From the NCBI GenBank assembly GCA_017633615.1, contig JAGBPB010000058.1, positions 43,608 to 107,607 of the forward strand: a DNA stretch of 64,000 bases, written 5' to 3'. Under the pieces are notes generated by a model. It searched no databases, was not told where the DNA came from, and was given only the letters and a program-made list of their open reading frames with translations. The translations under genes were made by a program, and so were the position numbers. Each line of letters opens with the position of its first letter. Positions within the stretch are counted from its first letter, which is position 1. This DNA comes from Bacteroidaceae bacterium (lineage in GTDB: Bacteria > Bacteroidota > Bacteroidia > Bacteroidales > Bacteroidaceae). Shown piece after piece: positions 8,586-16,320 of this stretch.

Positions 8586-9053
8586 ATGAAAAAGCTATTG
8601 TTATTTTTATCAGTTTTATTGCTGGTAAGCCCTGTGTTCAGTCAGAATACTCTGACTATCTACCAGAAGGACGGTACGCAAATAAGTGTAGGGTTTGATG
8701 ACAAACCTGTAGTTACATTCACTGATAATGAACTTGTGGTCAAAACCACAAAGACAACGCTTCGCTACGAATTTGCTCAAGTGGCAAAGTTTACTTTTGA
8801 CAAGAATGAAACGGGCGTGAATGGTGTTATTGATGATGCCTCACAAGCCGGCATTACTCTTGATGAATATACGGTATACATAACAGGTGCAAAAGCTGAT
8901 GCTGTTGTGTGCCTGATAGGTGCTGACGGCAAACAATTGCAGTCATACAAAACAGATGCTGACGGCTCTGTTACATTCAGTATCGCTCAACTGCCTGAGG
9001 GGATGTATATTATATCTTCTGAATCATTAACGTGTAAAATTTTAAAGAAATGA
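8586..9053 (+). CDS. Small secreted protein with C-terminal sorting-like domain
   Basis: 155 residues. A signal peptide (lysines, then LLLFLSVLLLVSPVFSQ) precedes a beta-rich N-terminal module with LTIYQKDGTQI and VAKFTFD, a layout seen in many secreted Bacteroidetes proteins. The last ~70 residues (ADGKQLQSYKTDADGSVTF, LPEGMYIIS) resemble a type A C-terminal sorting domain of type IX secretion. No enzymatic domain is present. It overlaps the next gene by 4 bp (ATGA), and both mature proteins begin with a DGT-containing strand, suggesting that the pair is secreted together. Function unknown. Confidence 0.75.
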   Translation: MKKLLLFLSVLLLVSPVFSQNTLTIYQKDGTQISVGFDDKPVVTFTDNELVVKTTKTTLRYEFAQVAKFTFDKNETGVNGVIDDASQAGITLDEYTVYITGAKADAVVCLIGADGKQLQSYKTDADGSVTFSIAQLPEGMYIISSESLTCKILKK

Positions 9054-9772
9054 AACTTATAGCATCAAAACAGGCGTCTATACGCTTTGCGGCAATATTA
9101 ATGTTGCTTTTGGGATCATTGTCAGCATCCGCTCAGTATTACATGAACATACGCAAGGGTGACGGAACAAGTGTTCAATATGTCGTTTCTGAAATTGACA
9201 GTGTCTGGTTCTCACCGGCTCCACAGTATGTGGATCTGGGCCTGAGCGTGAAATGGGCCACATTCAATGTTGGTGCAACTGCCCCTGAAGAGGCTGGTGA
9301 TTATTTTGCCTGGGGTGAGGTTCAAACCAAAGAAGAGTATAAAGAAAACAATTACAAATGGTATAATGGAGGCAGTTATGATATTATGAAGTATAATGCT
9401 ACTGATAATAAAACAACGCTTGATTTAGATGATGATGTAGCTCGTGTATTATGGGGCGGTGAATGGCGAATGCCAACTAAAGACGAGTTTCAAGAGTTGA
9501 TGGATAACTGTACATGGGTATGGAAAGAAAATGGTTATGAGGTGAAAAGTAATAAAACAGATTACGCCGATAAATCAATTTTCATTCCTGCGGCTGGCGT
9601 TATTAGTGGGGGTGAACTAGGTGGTGTTGGCGCTTTGGGTTATTATTGGACTAGCTCGCTTAAGGACATTAGTGTGTATGCAGCTCACGGTGTTTTGTTT
9701 TTTTCTTTTACGAAGTCAATGACGGACTTTCAACGCTATGACGCACTCACGGTACGTCCTGTCTGCCCATAA
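9050..9772 (+). CDS. Secreted protein with Fib_succ_major-like repeat-family domain
   Basis: 240 residues with a signal peptide ending near SLSASAQ. A short DGT-strand module (KGDGTSVQYVVSEIDSVWF) is followed by the sequence family marked by YVDLGLSVKWATFNVGA, GDYFAWGEV, GEWRMPTKDEFQEL, YYWTSS and TVRPVC. This matches the Fibrobacter-succinogenes-major-paralogous-like secreted domain common and highly variable in gut Bacteroidales. The second half is visibly AT-richer than neighbouring genes. It is translationally coupled to the preceding small secreted protein. Function is unknown; an extracellular adhesion or lectin-like role is only a guess. Confidence 0.75.
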   Translation: MKLIASKQASIRFAAILMLLLGSLSASAQYYMNIRKGDGTSVQYVVSEIDSVWFSPAPQYVDLGLSVKWATFNVGATAPEEAGDYFAWGEVQTKEEYKENNYKWYNGGSYDIMKYNATDNKTTLDLDDDVARVLWGGEWRMPTKDEFQELMDNCTWVWKENGYEVKSNKTDYADKSIFIPAAGVISGGELGGVGALGYYWTSSLKDISVYAAHGVLFFSFTKSMTDFQRYDALTVRPVCP

Positions 9773-9780
9773 GCTTATCA

Positions 9781-9817
9781 AATAGAACAATTGGGGACTG
9801 TCCCCAATTGTTCTATT
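9781..9817. repeat. 37-nt palindrome, REP-like GGGGACTGTCCCC element
   Basis: Two 18-nt arms (9781-9798 and 9800-9817) are exact reverse complements around a single T at 9799. A related copy sits inside the helicase gene at 40661-40680. The element lies between two convergent genes (stop at 9772, and the end of the minus-strand gene at 9885). It could therefore act as a bidirectional terminator or be a REP-type mobile repeat. Confidence 0.85.
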
Positions 9818-9838
9818 CTAGTATGGACCTTGTCTATA

Positions 9839-9877
9839 CCCCCTAAATCCCCGGAGGGGACTTGGTCGCTTCGCTCC
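9839..9877. repeat. Second repeat-like element in the same intergenic gap
   Basis: The stretch contains CCCTAAATCCCCGGAGGGGA followed by CTTGGTCGCTTCGCTCC. TCCCC-GGA-GGGGA is a short perfect stem. From memory, CCCTAAATCCCC-type tracts recur between genes in Bacteroidetes genomes; this was not checked here. It ends 7 bp before the stop of the minus-strand oxidoreductase gene. Confidence 0.5.
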
Positions 9878-9884
9878 TAATTAT

Positions 9885-10853
9885 TTAGTCCATTGGATAG
9901 ATCACGCCCCACTGCTGGCGTAGTCTATCCATTATTTTCATGATGTCCAGAGTCTCCTGGTGCGGCATGTAAGGAGATTCCAGCCATCCGTTCTTCAGAG
10001 CCTCCTTGCAGGCCAGTACCTGATACTCATAACCGGTAATCTGCTCGGTGGGCTTGTCAAATTTAGCAACAGGAGTGTAATCTTTAAATATGGTGATACT
10101 CTGCGGGCAGTTGATGTTGTCCACAAGCAGATAACCCTCAGTTCCGCAAATCTGACCTATTCTGCCACATAAGCACATTGCGCTGGACTGTAGGTTTGCA
10201 ATGCGTCCGTCTGCGTATGACCAGCTGATGTTGTTATGCATATCCATTCCGGTAGGGCCTTTTATGCAGTTTGATGTCTCATTAATGACATCGGCTCCAA
10301 AATACATACGGCAGAAGTTGATGCTATAGACACCCAGGTCAAGCAGTGCGCCGCCGCAAAGGTCCGGACGCAGAATGCGCTCCTTGAACTCCATCATATA
10401 GCACAGGCTGGCATTAAGCAGGCGCGGTTTACCTATAGCACCGCTGTTAAGCAGTTCCTTAACTTTAAGTGACAGAGGCATATAGCGTGTCCAGATTGCC
10501 TCAGTAATGAAAATACCTTTTTTGTGCGCCAGATTGAGCAGGGCATCGGCCTCACGTGCATTGGCGGTGAAAGCCTTCTCACAAAGCACCGGCTTACCGG
10601 CATTAATGGCTAAACTTGCATGCTCAAAATGGTGTGAGTGGGGTGTTGCAATATACACCAGATCCACATCAGGATCCTCCACAAGTTCCCTGTAAGAACC
10701 ATAAGACTTGGCAAATCCCCACTGACGTGCAAAACTGGCGGCCCTCTCACCGTCACGCGCCGCAATGGCATACTTCATAGCCGGATCCAGCCCCGAAAGA
10801 GTCTCCGCCATTTTATCGGCTATCCAGCCCGCTCCAATAATTCCAATCTTCAT
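9885..10853 (-). CDS. Gfo/Idh/MocA family oxidoreductase
   Basis: 322 residues. The N-terminal Rossmann motif is IGIIGAGWIADKMAETL, and the conserved family lysine lies in GKPVLCEKAFTANAREAD, where many members have EKP. The C-terminal half (GGALLDLGVYSINFCRMYFG) fits the substrate-binding alpha/beta domain. Members oxidise or reduce sugars, inositols or similar polyols with NAD(P). It is a single-gene unit flanked by convergent and divergent neighbours. A possible minus-strand -7 box TATATTCG lies at 10888-10895. Substrate not inferable. Confidence 0.85.
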   Translation of the reverse strand: MKIGIIGAGWIADKMAETLSGLDPAMKYAIAARDGERAASFARQWGFAKSYGSYRELVEDPDVDLVYIATPHSHHFEHASLAINAGKPVLCEKAFTANAREADALLNLAHKKGIFITEAIWTRYMPLSLKVKELLNSGAIGKPRLLNASLCYMMEFKERILRPDLCGGALLDLGVYSINFCRMYFGADVINETSNCIKGPTGMDMHNNISWSYADGRIANLQSSAMCLCGRIGQICGTEGYLLVDNINCPQSITIFKDYTPVAKFDKPTEQITGYEYQVLACKEALKNGWLESPYMPHQETLDIMKIMDRLRQQWGVIYPMD

Positions 10854-10949
10854 AACAATAAGGTTAGCAATGATTATTCTTGTTTCGCGAATATACTAAA
10901 AATGTTGAAAACTTATTCACCTTATTATACATGATTGCAGGAAAAGCAG

Positions 10950-10958
10950 TACCTTTGC
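10950..10958 (+). promoter_or_regulatory. carAB promoter -7 box (TACCTTTGC)
   Basis: TACCTTTG is an exact TAnnTTTG match. A -33 TTG at proper spacing is not evident. Transcription would begin near 10965, giving a leader of about 160 nt before the carA ATG at 11127. That leader contains a terminator-like hairpin. Confidence 0.55.
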
Positions 10959-11048
10959 AGCATGTTGAGAAAAAGAGGAAATATAAGTTGCTCACCAAAG
11001 CATAAGCAGACCGGTGGGGATAATGTTTCCGAGAGAAATATTTTCTAG

Positions 11049-11085
11049 AAGGAGGAATTGTTTTTTACAGTTTCTCCTTTTTTTT
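11049..11085 (+). terminator. Terminator-like hairpin in the carA leader (possible attenuator)
   Basis: AAGGAGGAATTG (11049-11060) pairs with CAGTTTCTCCTT (11068-11079) over 12 bp with two G-U pairs, around the loop TTTTTTA. The stem runs into eight T residues (11078-11085). This has the form of an intrinsic terminator, yet it lies after the predicted promoter and 41 nt before the carA ATG. That placement suggests transcription attenuation rather than gene-end termination. An upstream pairing CTCACC/GGTGGG (10991-11018) may be part of the leader fold. Confidence 0.6.
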
Positions 11086-11126
11086 ACCGCAAGGTTGAGA
11101 AGAGTTTAACAACAATAATAGAGAGA

Positions 11127-12188
11127 ATGACAGTATCATTGATTTTGGCCGACGGCACCTGCTTCAAGGGTGAATCATTCGGCTATGAACATCCCGTAAG
11201 CGGTGAGTTGGTATTCAATACCGCTATGGCAGGTTATCCTGAGATCCTGACTGAGCCTGCATCACGCGGTCAGTTGATTGTAATGACCTATCCGGTCATT
11301 GGTAACTATGGTATCCAGCCCATGACTCCCGATGAGAACGGGCTTCCTACCAATGCTGAGAGTGCTGAGGCACAGGCACGCGCCCTGATAGTAAGTGAAA
11401 TCAGTGACTATTACAGCCACTGGAACGCCAAGGAGTCACTTGCAGAGTGGATGAAGAGCAATAAGATTGTAGGCGTTATGGGTGTCGATACCCGTGAGCT
11501 TACCAAGCACATCCGTAACCACGGCAGCATGACCGCCAAGATCCTGTTTGACGGACAGAAGAAACCCGATGAGTACGCATACACCAATATGCTTCCGGAG
11601 GTATCGGTCAAGGAACCTGTTACCTATAATGAAGGTGGTTCCAAGACAGTGGTTCTGGTGGACTGTGGCGTAAAGGCCGGCGTGGTACGTTGCCTTATAA
11701 ATGAAGATCTCAAGGTGGTACGTGTTCCCTGGAACTATGACTACTCAAAGATAAAGATGGACGGACTGGTTATTTCAGACGGTCCGGGCAACCCCAGCTA
11801 TTGCAGTGAGGTGGTAACCAAATTACAGAAGTTCATGGCTAAGAATGATACTCCGATACTGGGTATTGGTATGGGATGCCTGCTGTTGGGACTGGCTGGC
11901 GGTATGGATACCTACAAGCTTAAGTTCGGACACCACACTCAGAACCAGCCCGTGATACTTGCAGGTACAGAGCGCTGCTACATCACCACCCAGAACCACA
12001 ACTACGCTATCCGTGAGGATTCAGTAGTAGGTCAGTGGAAGGTATATCTCAAGAACCTGAATGACGGTTCTGTTGAGGGTATATACAACACACGCAAGCC
12101 TTGGGTAGGCGTGATGTTCCACTCAGAGAGTGATCAGGTCAACACTGACGCTATGTTTATTTACGATGATTTTGTTTCAAAACTCTAA
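11127..12188 (+). CDS. carA: Carbamoyl-phosphate synthase small-subunit homologue lacking the catalytic Cys
   Basis: 353 residues from ATG 11127; an upstream in-frame TTG at 11058 lies inside the leader hairpin and was not chosen. The N-terminal CarA domain (LILADGTCFKGESFGYEHP, FNTAMAGYPEILTEPA) and a class I glutamine amidotransferase domain (ISDGPGNPS, KFGHHTQNQPV) are intact in outline. The nucleophile elbow, normally GICLGHQ, reads GIGMGCL: Gly248 replaces the catalytic Cys, and Cys251 sits at the His position. The usual NHGF reads NHNY. His and Glu of the triad survive in MFHSES. Glutaminase activity is therefore doubtful; the protein may support ammonia-dependent synthesis. It is 12 bp upstream of carB. 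Confidence 0.9.
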   Translation: MTVSLILADGTCFKGESFGYEHPVSGELVFNTAMAGYPEILTEPASRGQLIVMTYPVIGNYGIQPMTPDENGLPTNAESAEAQARALIVSEISDYYSHWNAKESLAEWMKSNKIVGVMGVDTRELTKHIRNHGSMTAKILFDGQKKPDEYAYTNMLPEVSVKEPVTYNEGGSKTVVLVDCGVKAGVVRCLINEDLKVVRVPWNYDYSKIKMDGLVISDGPGNPSYCSEVVTKLQKFMAKNDTPILGIGMGCLLLGLAGGMDTYKLKFGHHTQNQPVILAGTERCYITTQNHNYAIREDSVVGQWKVYLKNLNDGSVEGIYNTRKPWVGVMFHSESDQVNTDAMFIYDDFVSKL

Positions 12189-12200
12189 CACCCTGATATT

Positions 12201-15200
12201 ATGGCATTGAAGAAATACAAGAAAGTGCTGCTCCTGGGATCGGGCGCACTCAAGATAGGTGAGGCCGGCGAATTCGATTACTCTGGTTCACAGGCCCTCA
12301 AGGCCCTCAAGGAAGAGGGTATAGAGACCATCCTCATCAACCCCAATATCGCAACCGTACAGACTAGTGAGGGTGTTGCTGACAGAGTTTATTTCTACCC
12401 TGTAACCCCGTTCTTTGTAGAGAAGGTGATTGCCAAGGAGCGTCCTGATGCAATCCTGCTGGCATTCGGCGGTCAGACCGCTCTTAACTGCGGTGTGGCT
12501 TTGGAACAGAACGGTGTTTTGGCCAAATATAAGGTTAAGGTGCTGGGTACTCAGGTCCAGGCCATTATGGATACTGAGGACCGCGACCTCTTTATAAAGC
12601 GCCTGGATGAGATTGGTGTTCAGACCATCAAGAGCCACGCTGTTGAGACTATGGATGATGCACGCGCAGCTGCACGTGAGCTGGGCTATCCGGTTATCAT
12701 CCGTTCTGCATACGCTCTGGGCGGTCTGGGTTCAGGTTTCTGCGACAATGAGGAGGAACTGAACAAACTGGCAGAGAAGTCATTCTCATTCTCACCGCAG
12801 ATTCTGGTTGAGAAGAGCCTCAAGGGCTGGAAGGAGATTGAGTTTGAGTGCGTGAACGATAAGAGCGGCAACTCAATCATTGTCTGCTCAATGGAGAACT
12901 TTGACCCGCTGGGCATCCATACCGGTGAGAGTATAATAGTTGCTCCTACACAGACTCTGACACATCATGAGGTGCAGAAACTTGAGGAACTGACCATCCG
13001 CATAGCACGCCATATAGGTATAGTAGGTGAGTGCAACATCCAGTTTGCATTCGATCCCATGAGTGAGGAGTACCGCGTGATTGAGGTTAACGCCCGCTTG
13101 AGCCGTTCATCGGCCCTGGCATCAAAGGCTACAGGTTATCCTCTGGCATTCGTTGCCTGCAAGTTGGGATTGGGTTACAACCTGTATGAGCTTAAGAACT
13201 CCATTACCAAGGATACAACCGATTTCTTTGAACCCTCTGTTGACTACGTAGTCTGCAAGATACCGCGTTGGGATTTGAGCAAGTTCCACGGCGTGGACCG
13301 CGAGATTGGTTCATCAATGAAGTCTGTAGGTGAGGTCATGTCTATTGGCCGCAGCTTTGAGGAGGTTATCCAGAAGGGCATCCGTATGATAGGCCAGGGC
13401 ATGCACGGATTTGTGGAGAACAAGAGCATCAAGTTTGCCGATCTGGACAAGGCACTCAAGGAGCCTACCGATAAGCGTCTGTTTGCTATCAGCCAGGCCT
13501 TCAGCGAGGGTTACACAATAGACCGCATCTATGAACTGACCAAGATTGACAAGTGGTTCCTTAACCGCCTGAAGGGTATTGTTGACCTGTCCAAGCAACT
13601 GCATAAGTGCAAGGGTCTGGATGCTCTGAGCGAGGATCTGTTGCGCAAGGCCAAGAAGATTGGATACTCTGATTTCCAGATTTCACGTGCCATAGGTCTT
13701 GAAAAGAGCATGGGCTCACAGGCCGGCCTGCTGGCTGTACGTAACAAGCGTAAGAGTCTGGGCATTGTGCCTTTTGTTAAGCAGATAGATACACTGGGTG
13801 GTGAGTATCAGGCCAAGGAGAACTACCTCTATATGACATATAACGGCAGTGCACATGATATACCGTTCTTTGATGACAAGAAGTCAATCATCGTTATAGG
13901 TTCAGGTGCATACCGTATAGGTTCATCAGTTGAGTTTGACTGGTGCGGCGTTCAGGCTCTGAATACTGTCCGTAAGGAGGGGTACCGCAACATCGTTATC
14001 AACTGCAACCCTGAGACTGTAAGTACTGACTACGACGTTACAGATCGTCTGTTCTTTGATGAGCTGACATTTGAGCGTGTAATGGATATCATCGAGCTGG
14101 AGAATCCCTACGGTGTGATTGTATCAACCGGCGGACAGATCCCCAACAATCTGGCCATGAAGCTTGACGCCATGAACGTGCCTATCCTGGGTACAAGCGC
14201 CAAGGACATTGATAACGCCGAGGACCGTGAGAAGTTCTCAGCCATGCTTGACCGCATCGGTGTTGACCAGCCTGAGTGGAGTGAGCTTACATCTATGAAG
14301 GAGATAGGCAAGTTCATAGACAAGGTCGGATTCCCCGTACTGGTTCGTCCTTCATACGTTCTTTCAGGTGCTGCCATGAATGTTTGCAGTAACCAGGAGG
14401 AGCTGGAGCGTTTCCTGCAGCTGGCCGCTGAGGTTTCAAAGGAGCATCCGGTTGTAGTAAGCCGCTTCATCGAGAACGCCAAGGAGGTTGAGATGGATGC
14501 GGTTGCAAAGGACGGTGAGATAATTGCTTACGCCATCAGTGAGCACATTGAGTTTGCCGGCGTACACTCAGGTGACGCTACCATCCAGTTCCCGCCCCAG
14601 AAACTTTACGTTGAGACCGTAAAGCGTATCAAGCGCATAAGTCGTCAGATTGCCAAGGAACTTCATATAAACGGACCTTTCAACATCCAGTATCTTGCCC
14701 GTGAGAACGATATCAAGGTTATTGAGTGTAACCTGCGCGCTTCACGTTCATTCCCGTTCGTAAGCAAGGTTCTCAAAATCAACCTGATTGAGATAGCTAC
14801 CAAGATTATGCTGGGTATTCCTGTAGAGGCACCTGAGAAGAGCCTGTTCGATATCGACTACGTAGGTATCAAGGCTTCACAGTTCTCATTCAACCGTCTG
14901 CAGAAGGCCGATCCTGTACTTGGTGTGGATATGGCATCTACCGGTGAGGTGGGCTGCCTGGGTGATGACCAGCGTTACGCGATACTGGAGTCAATGCTCT
15001 CAGTCGGCTACCGTATCCCCAAGAAGAACATTCTGCTCTCAACCGGTACAGCCAAGCAGAAAGCTGCCATGCTGGATGCAGCCAAGATGCTGGTTTCAAA
15101 CGGATTCAACCTGTATGCTACCGGTGGAACATCAAAGTATCTTGAGGAGAACGGCATAAAGAACACCCGTGTATACTGGCCCAGCGAGGAGGGACAGCAG

Positions 15201-15428
15201 CCTCAGGCTCTTGATATGCTTCACAACAAGCAGATTGACATGGTTGTGAACATTCCCAAGAATCTGACTCAGCATGAGCTCACCAACGGTTACAAGATCC
15301 GTCGTGCAGCCATTGACCTGAACATCCCGCTGATAACGAACGCCCGCTTGGCCAGCTCGTTCATCAATGCCTTCTGCACAGTAAACATTGATGATATACC
15401 TATCAAGAGTTGGGACAGCTTCAAGTAA
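12201..15428 (+). CDS. carB: Carbamoyl-phosphate synthase large subunit
   Basis: 1075 residues, full length. The two homologous halves each hold a pre-ATP-grasp and an ATP-grasp domain: LLLGSGALKIGEAGEFDYSG at the start and VIGSGAYRIGSSVEFDWCG about residue 570. ATP-grasp signatures include IRSAYALGGLGSGF, IEVNARLSRSSALASKATGY and IECNLRASRSFPFVSKV. The last ~140 residues form the MGS-like allosteric domain (LYATGGTSKYLEENGI). It makes carbamoyl phosphate for pyrimidines and arginine. It is co-transcribed with carA and ends at a strong terminator. The large subunit looks fully functional, in contrast to the CarA glutaminase site. Confidence 0.97.
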   Translation: MALKKYKKVLLLGSGALKIGEAGEFDYSGSQALKALKEEGIETILINPNIATVQTSEGVADRVYFYPVTPFFVEKVIAKERPDAILLAFGGQTALNCGVALEQNGVLAKYKVKVLGTQVQAIMDTEDRDLFIKRLDEIGVQTIKSHAVETMDDARAAARELGYPVIIRSAYALGGLGSGFCDNEEELNKLAEKSFSFSPQILVEKSLKGWKEIEFECVNDKSGNSIIVCSMENFDPLGIHTGESIIVAPTQTLTHHEVQKLEELTIRIARHIGIVGECNIQFAFDPMSEEYRVIEVNARLSRSSALASKATGYPLAFVACKLGLGYNLYELKNSITKDTTDFFEPSVDYVVCKIPRWDLSKFHGVDREIGSSMKSVGEVMSIGRSFEEVIQKGIRMIGQGMHGFVENKSIKFADLDKALKEPTDKRLFAISQAFSEGYTIDRIYELTKIDKWFLNRLKGIVDLSKQLHKCKGLDALSEDLLRKAKKIGYSDFQISRAIGLEKSMGSQAGLLAVRNKRKSLGIVPFVKQIDTLGGEYQAKENYLYMTYNGSAHDIPFFDDKKSIIVIGSGAYRIGSSVEFDWCGVQALNTVRKEGYRNIVINCNPETVSTDYDVTDRLFFDELTFERVMDIIELENPYGVIVSTGGQIPNNLAMKLDAMNVPILGTSAKDIDNAEDREKFSAMLDRIGVDQPEWSELTSMKEIGKFIDKVGFPVLVRPSYVLSGAAMNVCSNQEELERFLQLAAEVSKEHPVVVSRFIENAKEVEMDAVAKDGEIIAYAISEHIEFAGVHSGDATIQFPPQKLYVETVKRIKRISRQIAKELHINGPFNIQYLARENDIKVIECNLRASRSFPFVSKVLKINLIEIATKIMLGIPVEAPEKSLFDIDYVGIKASQFSFNRLQKADPVLGVDMASTGEVGCLGDDQRYAILESMLSVGYRIPKKNILLSTGTAKQKAAMLDAAKMLVSNGFNLYATGGTSKYLEENGIKNTRVYWPSEEGQQPQALDMLHNKQIDMVVNIPKNLTQHELTNGYKIRRAAIDLNIPLITNARLASSFINAFCTVNIDDIPIKSWDSFK

Positions 15429-15448
15429 ACTGTTACAATCCTTTATAC

Positions 15449-15487
15449 GATAATGGCTTGCGATAACCGCAAGCCATTATCTTTATT
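15449..15487 (+). terminator. Intrinsic terminator of carAB
   Basis: GATAATGGCTTGCG (15449-15462) and its exact reverse complement (15468-15481) form a 14-bp stem with a 5-nt loop, followed by TTTATT. It lies 20 bp after the carB stop and against the end of the convergent minus-strand gene. Confidence 0.9.
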
Positions 15488-16319
15488 GTTCAAGTTTGAT
15501 TCTTAACCCGTAATATGTGGTTCCATATCCGAACCAGTACCCTAGTCCGCCGGATATGTTGCTTTTGAGATTGTTGTAGTATGGCAGCAGGGCCACGTGG
15601 CTGAACATGACGTTTTCATCTAATTTGCGCCAGAATTCATATGCATCGCTCTCTATAGATGCCAGTTTGAACCGTACGCTGTCGTTCATGGAATAATAAT
15701 AGTCATTCTCATATATGGGGTGGTTCCTGCCTCGGTTTACGGCAATCATGTCGTTCTTGTTGAGCTGGCAGTCAAACGTTCCCAGATACGAGGGGGTATA
15801 TGTGGAGTCTTTTCCGATCGCCATGCCGAAGAAACGATAATATCTTACCTCAGGGGCCGGATCTATATGTACCTTTACAAGATACATGGTGTCTATAGTC
15901 TGATGGCGCTCTATCTTTATGGAATCGACATGGCCGGGAGCTGGTATCGAGGTCTGGGCATCCGCATGCATTCCTTTCCAATCTACATCAAGTCTGTAAA
16001 TGCCTCCAACCTCTCCTTTGAGCTTATCGGTGGTGTAACATACCCTTAGCAGGTAATCATCGTTTATGGTGGGTGAAAGCTTATATGTCTGTCCGTTATG
16101 AGTTACCGTAACCGTGGCATCAAGGGCTACATGTCCGATAAGGTCGGCCAGGCTCTTGTCATCAAGCGTGGTCTGCAGTGATGATGTGACGAATACCACA
16201 GGGGCCTTATCATTCTCAATCCATCCCTCAACCACAAGCATTCCGGGACTGTCCGGCAGTTCCGGGCTGCATGCGGCTACGGTCAGCAAAGCTATCAGTG
16301 TGTAAATATATCTTTTCAT
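15483..16319 (-). CDS. DUF4249-type lipoprotein
   Basis: 278 residues. The signal peptide ends in a lipobox-like VAACS (Cys17), followed by PELPDSPGMLVVEGWIENDKAP, the beta-sandwich start typical of DUF4249 proteins. It lies one base after the stop of a TonB-dependent receptor on the same strand. The same receptor-DUF4249 pairing recurs at 40974-44513. Such proteins are thought to sit at the outer membrane as partners of the receptor; no substrate is known. It is about 90 residues shorter than the paralogue at 40974. Confidence 0.75.
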   Translation of the reverse strand: MKRYIYTLIALLTVAACSPELPDSPGMLVVEGWIENDKAPVVFVTSSLQTTLDDKSLADLIGHVALDATVTVTHNGQTYKLSPTINDDYLLRVCYTTDKLKGEVGGIYRLDVDWKGMHADAQTSIPAPGHVDSIKIERHQTIDTMYLVKVHIDPAPEVRYYRFFGMAIGKDSTYTPSYLGTFDCQLNKNDMIAVNRGRNHPIYENDYYYSMNDSVRFKLASIESDAYEFWRKLDENVMFSHVALLPYYNNLKSNISGGLGYWFGYGTTYYGLRIKLEQ

Positions 16320-16320
16320 A

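Noticed and set aside
7063..9772. Polysaccharide-utilisation locus around GH43
   Set aside because: No SusC/SusD pair or hybrid two-component regulator is near. The small secreted neighbours carry no glycan-binding motifs.
11058..11126. In-frame TTG upstream of carA, preceded by AAGGAGG
   Set aside because: The AGGAGG is the left arm of the leader hairpin. The 23-residue extension (about MFFTVSPFFYRKVEKSL) has no CarA similarity, and the ATG at 11127 fits the normal start.
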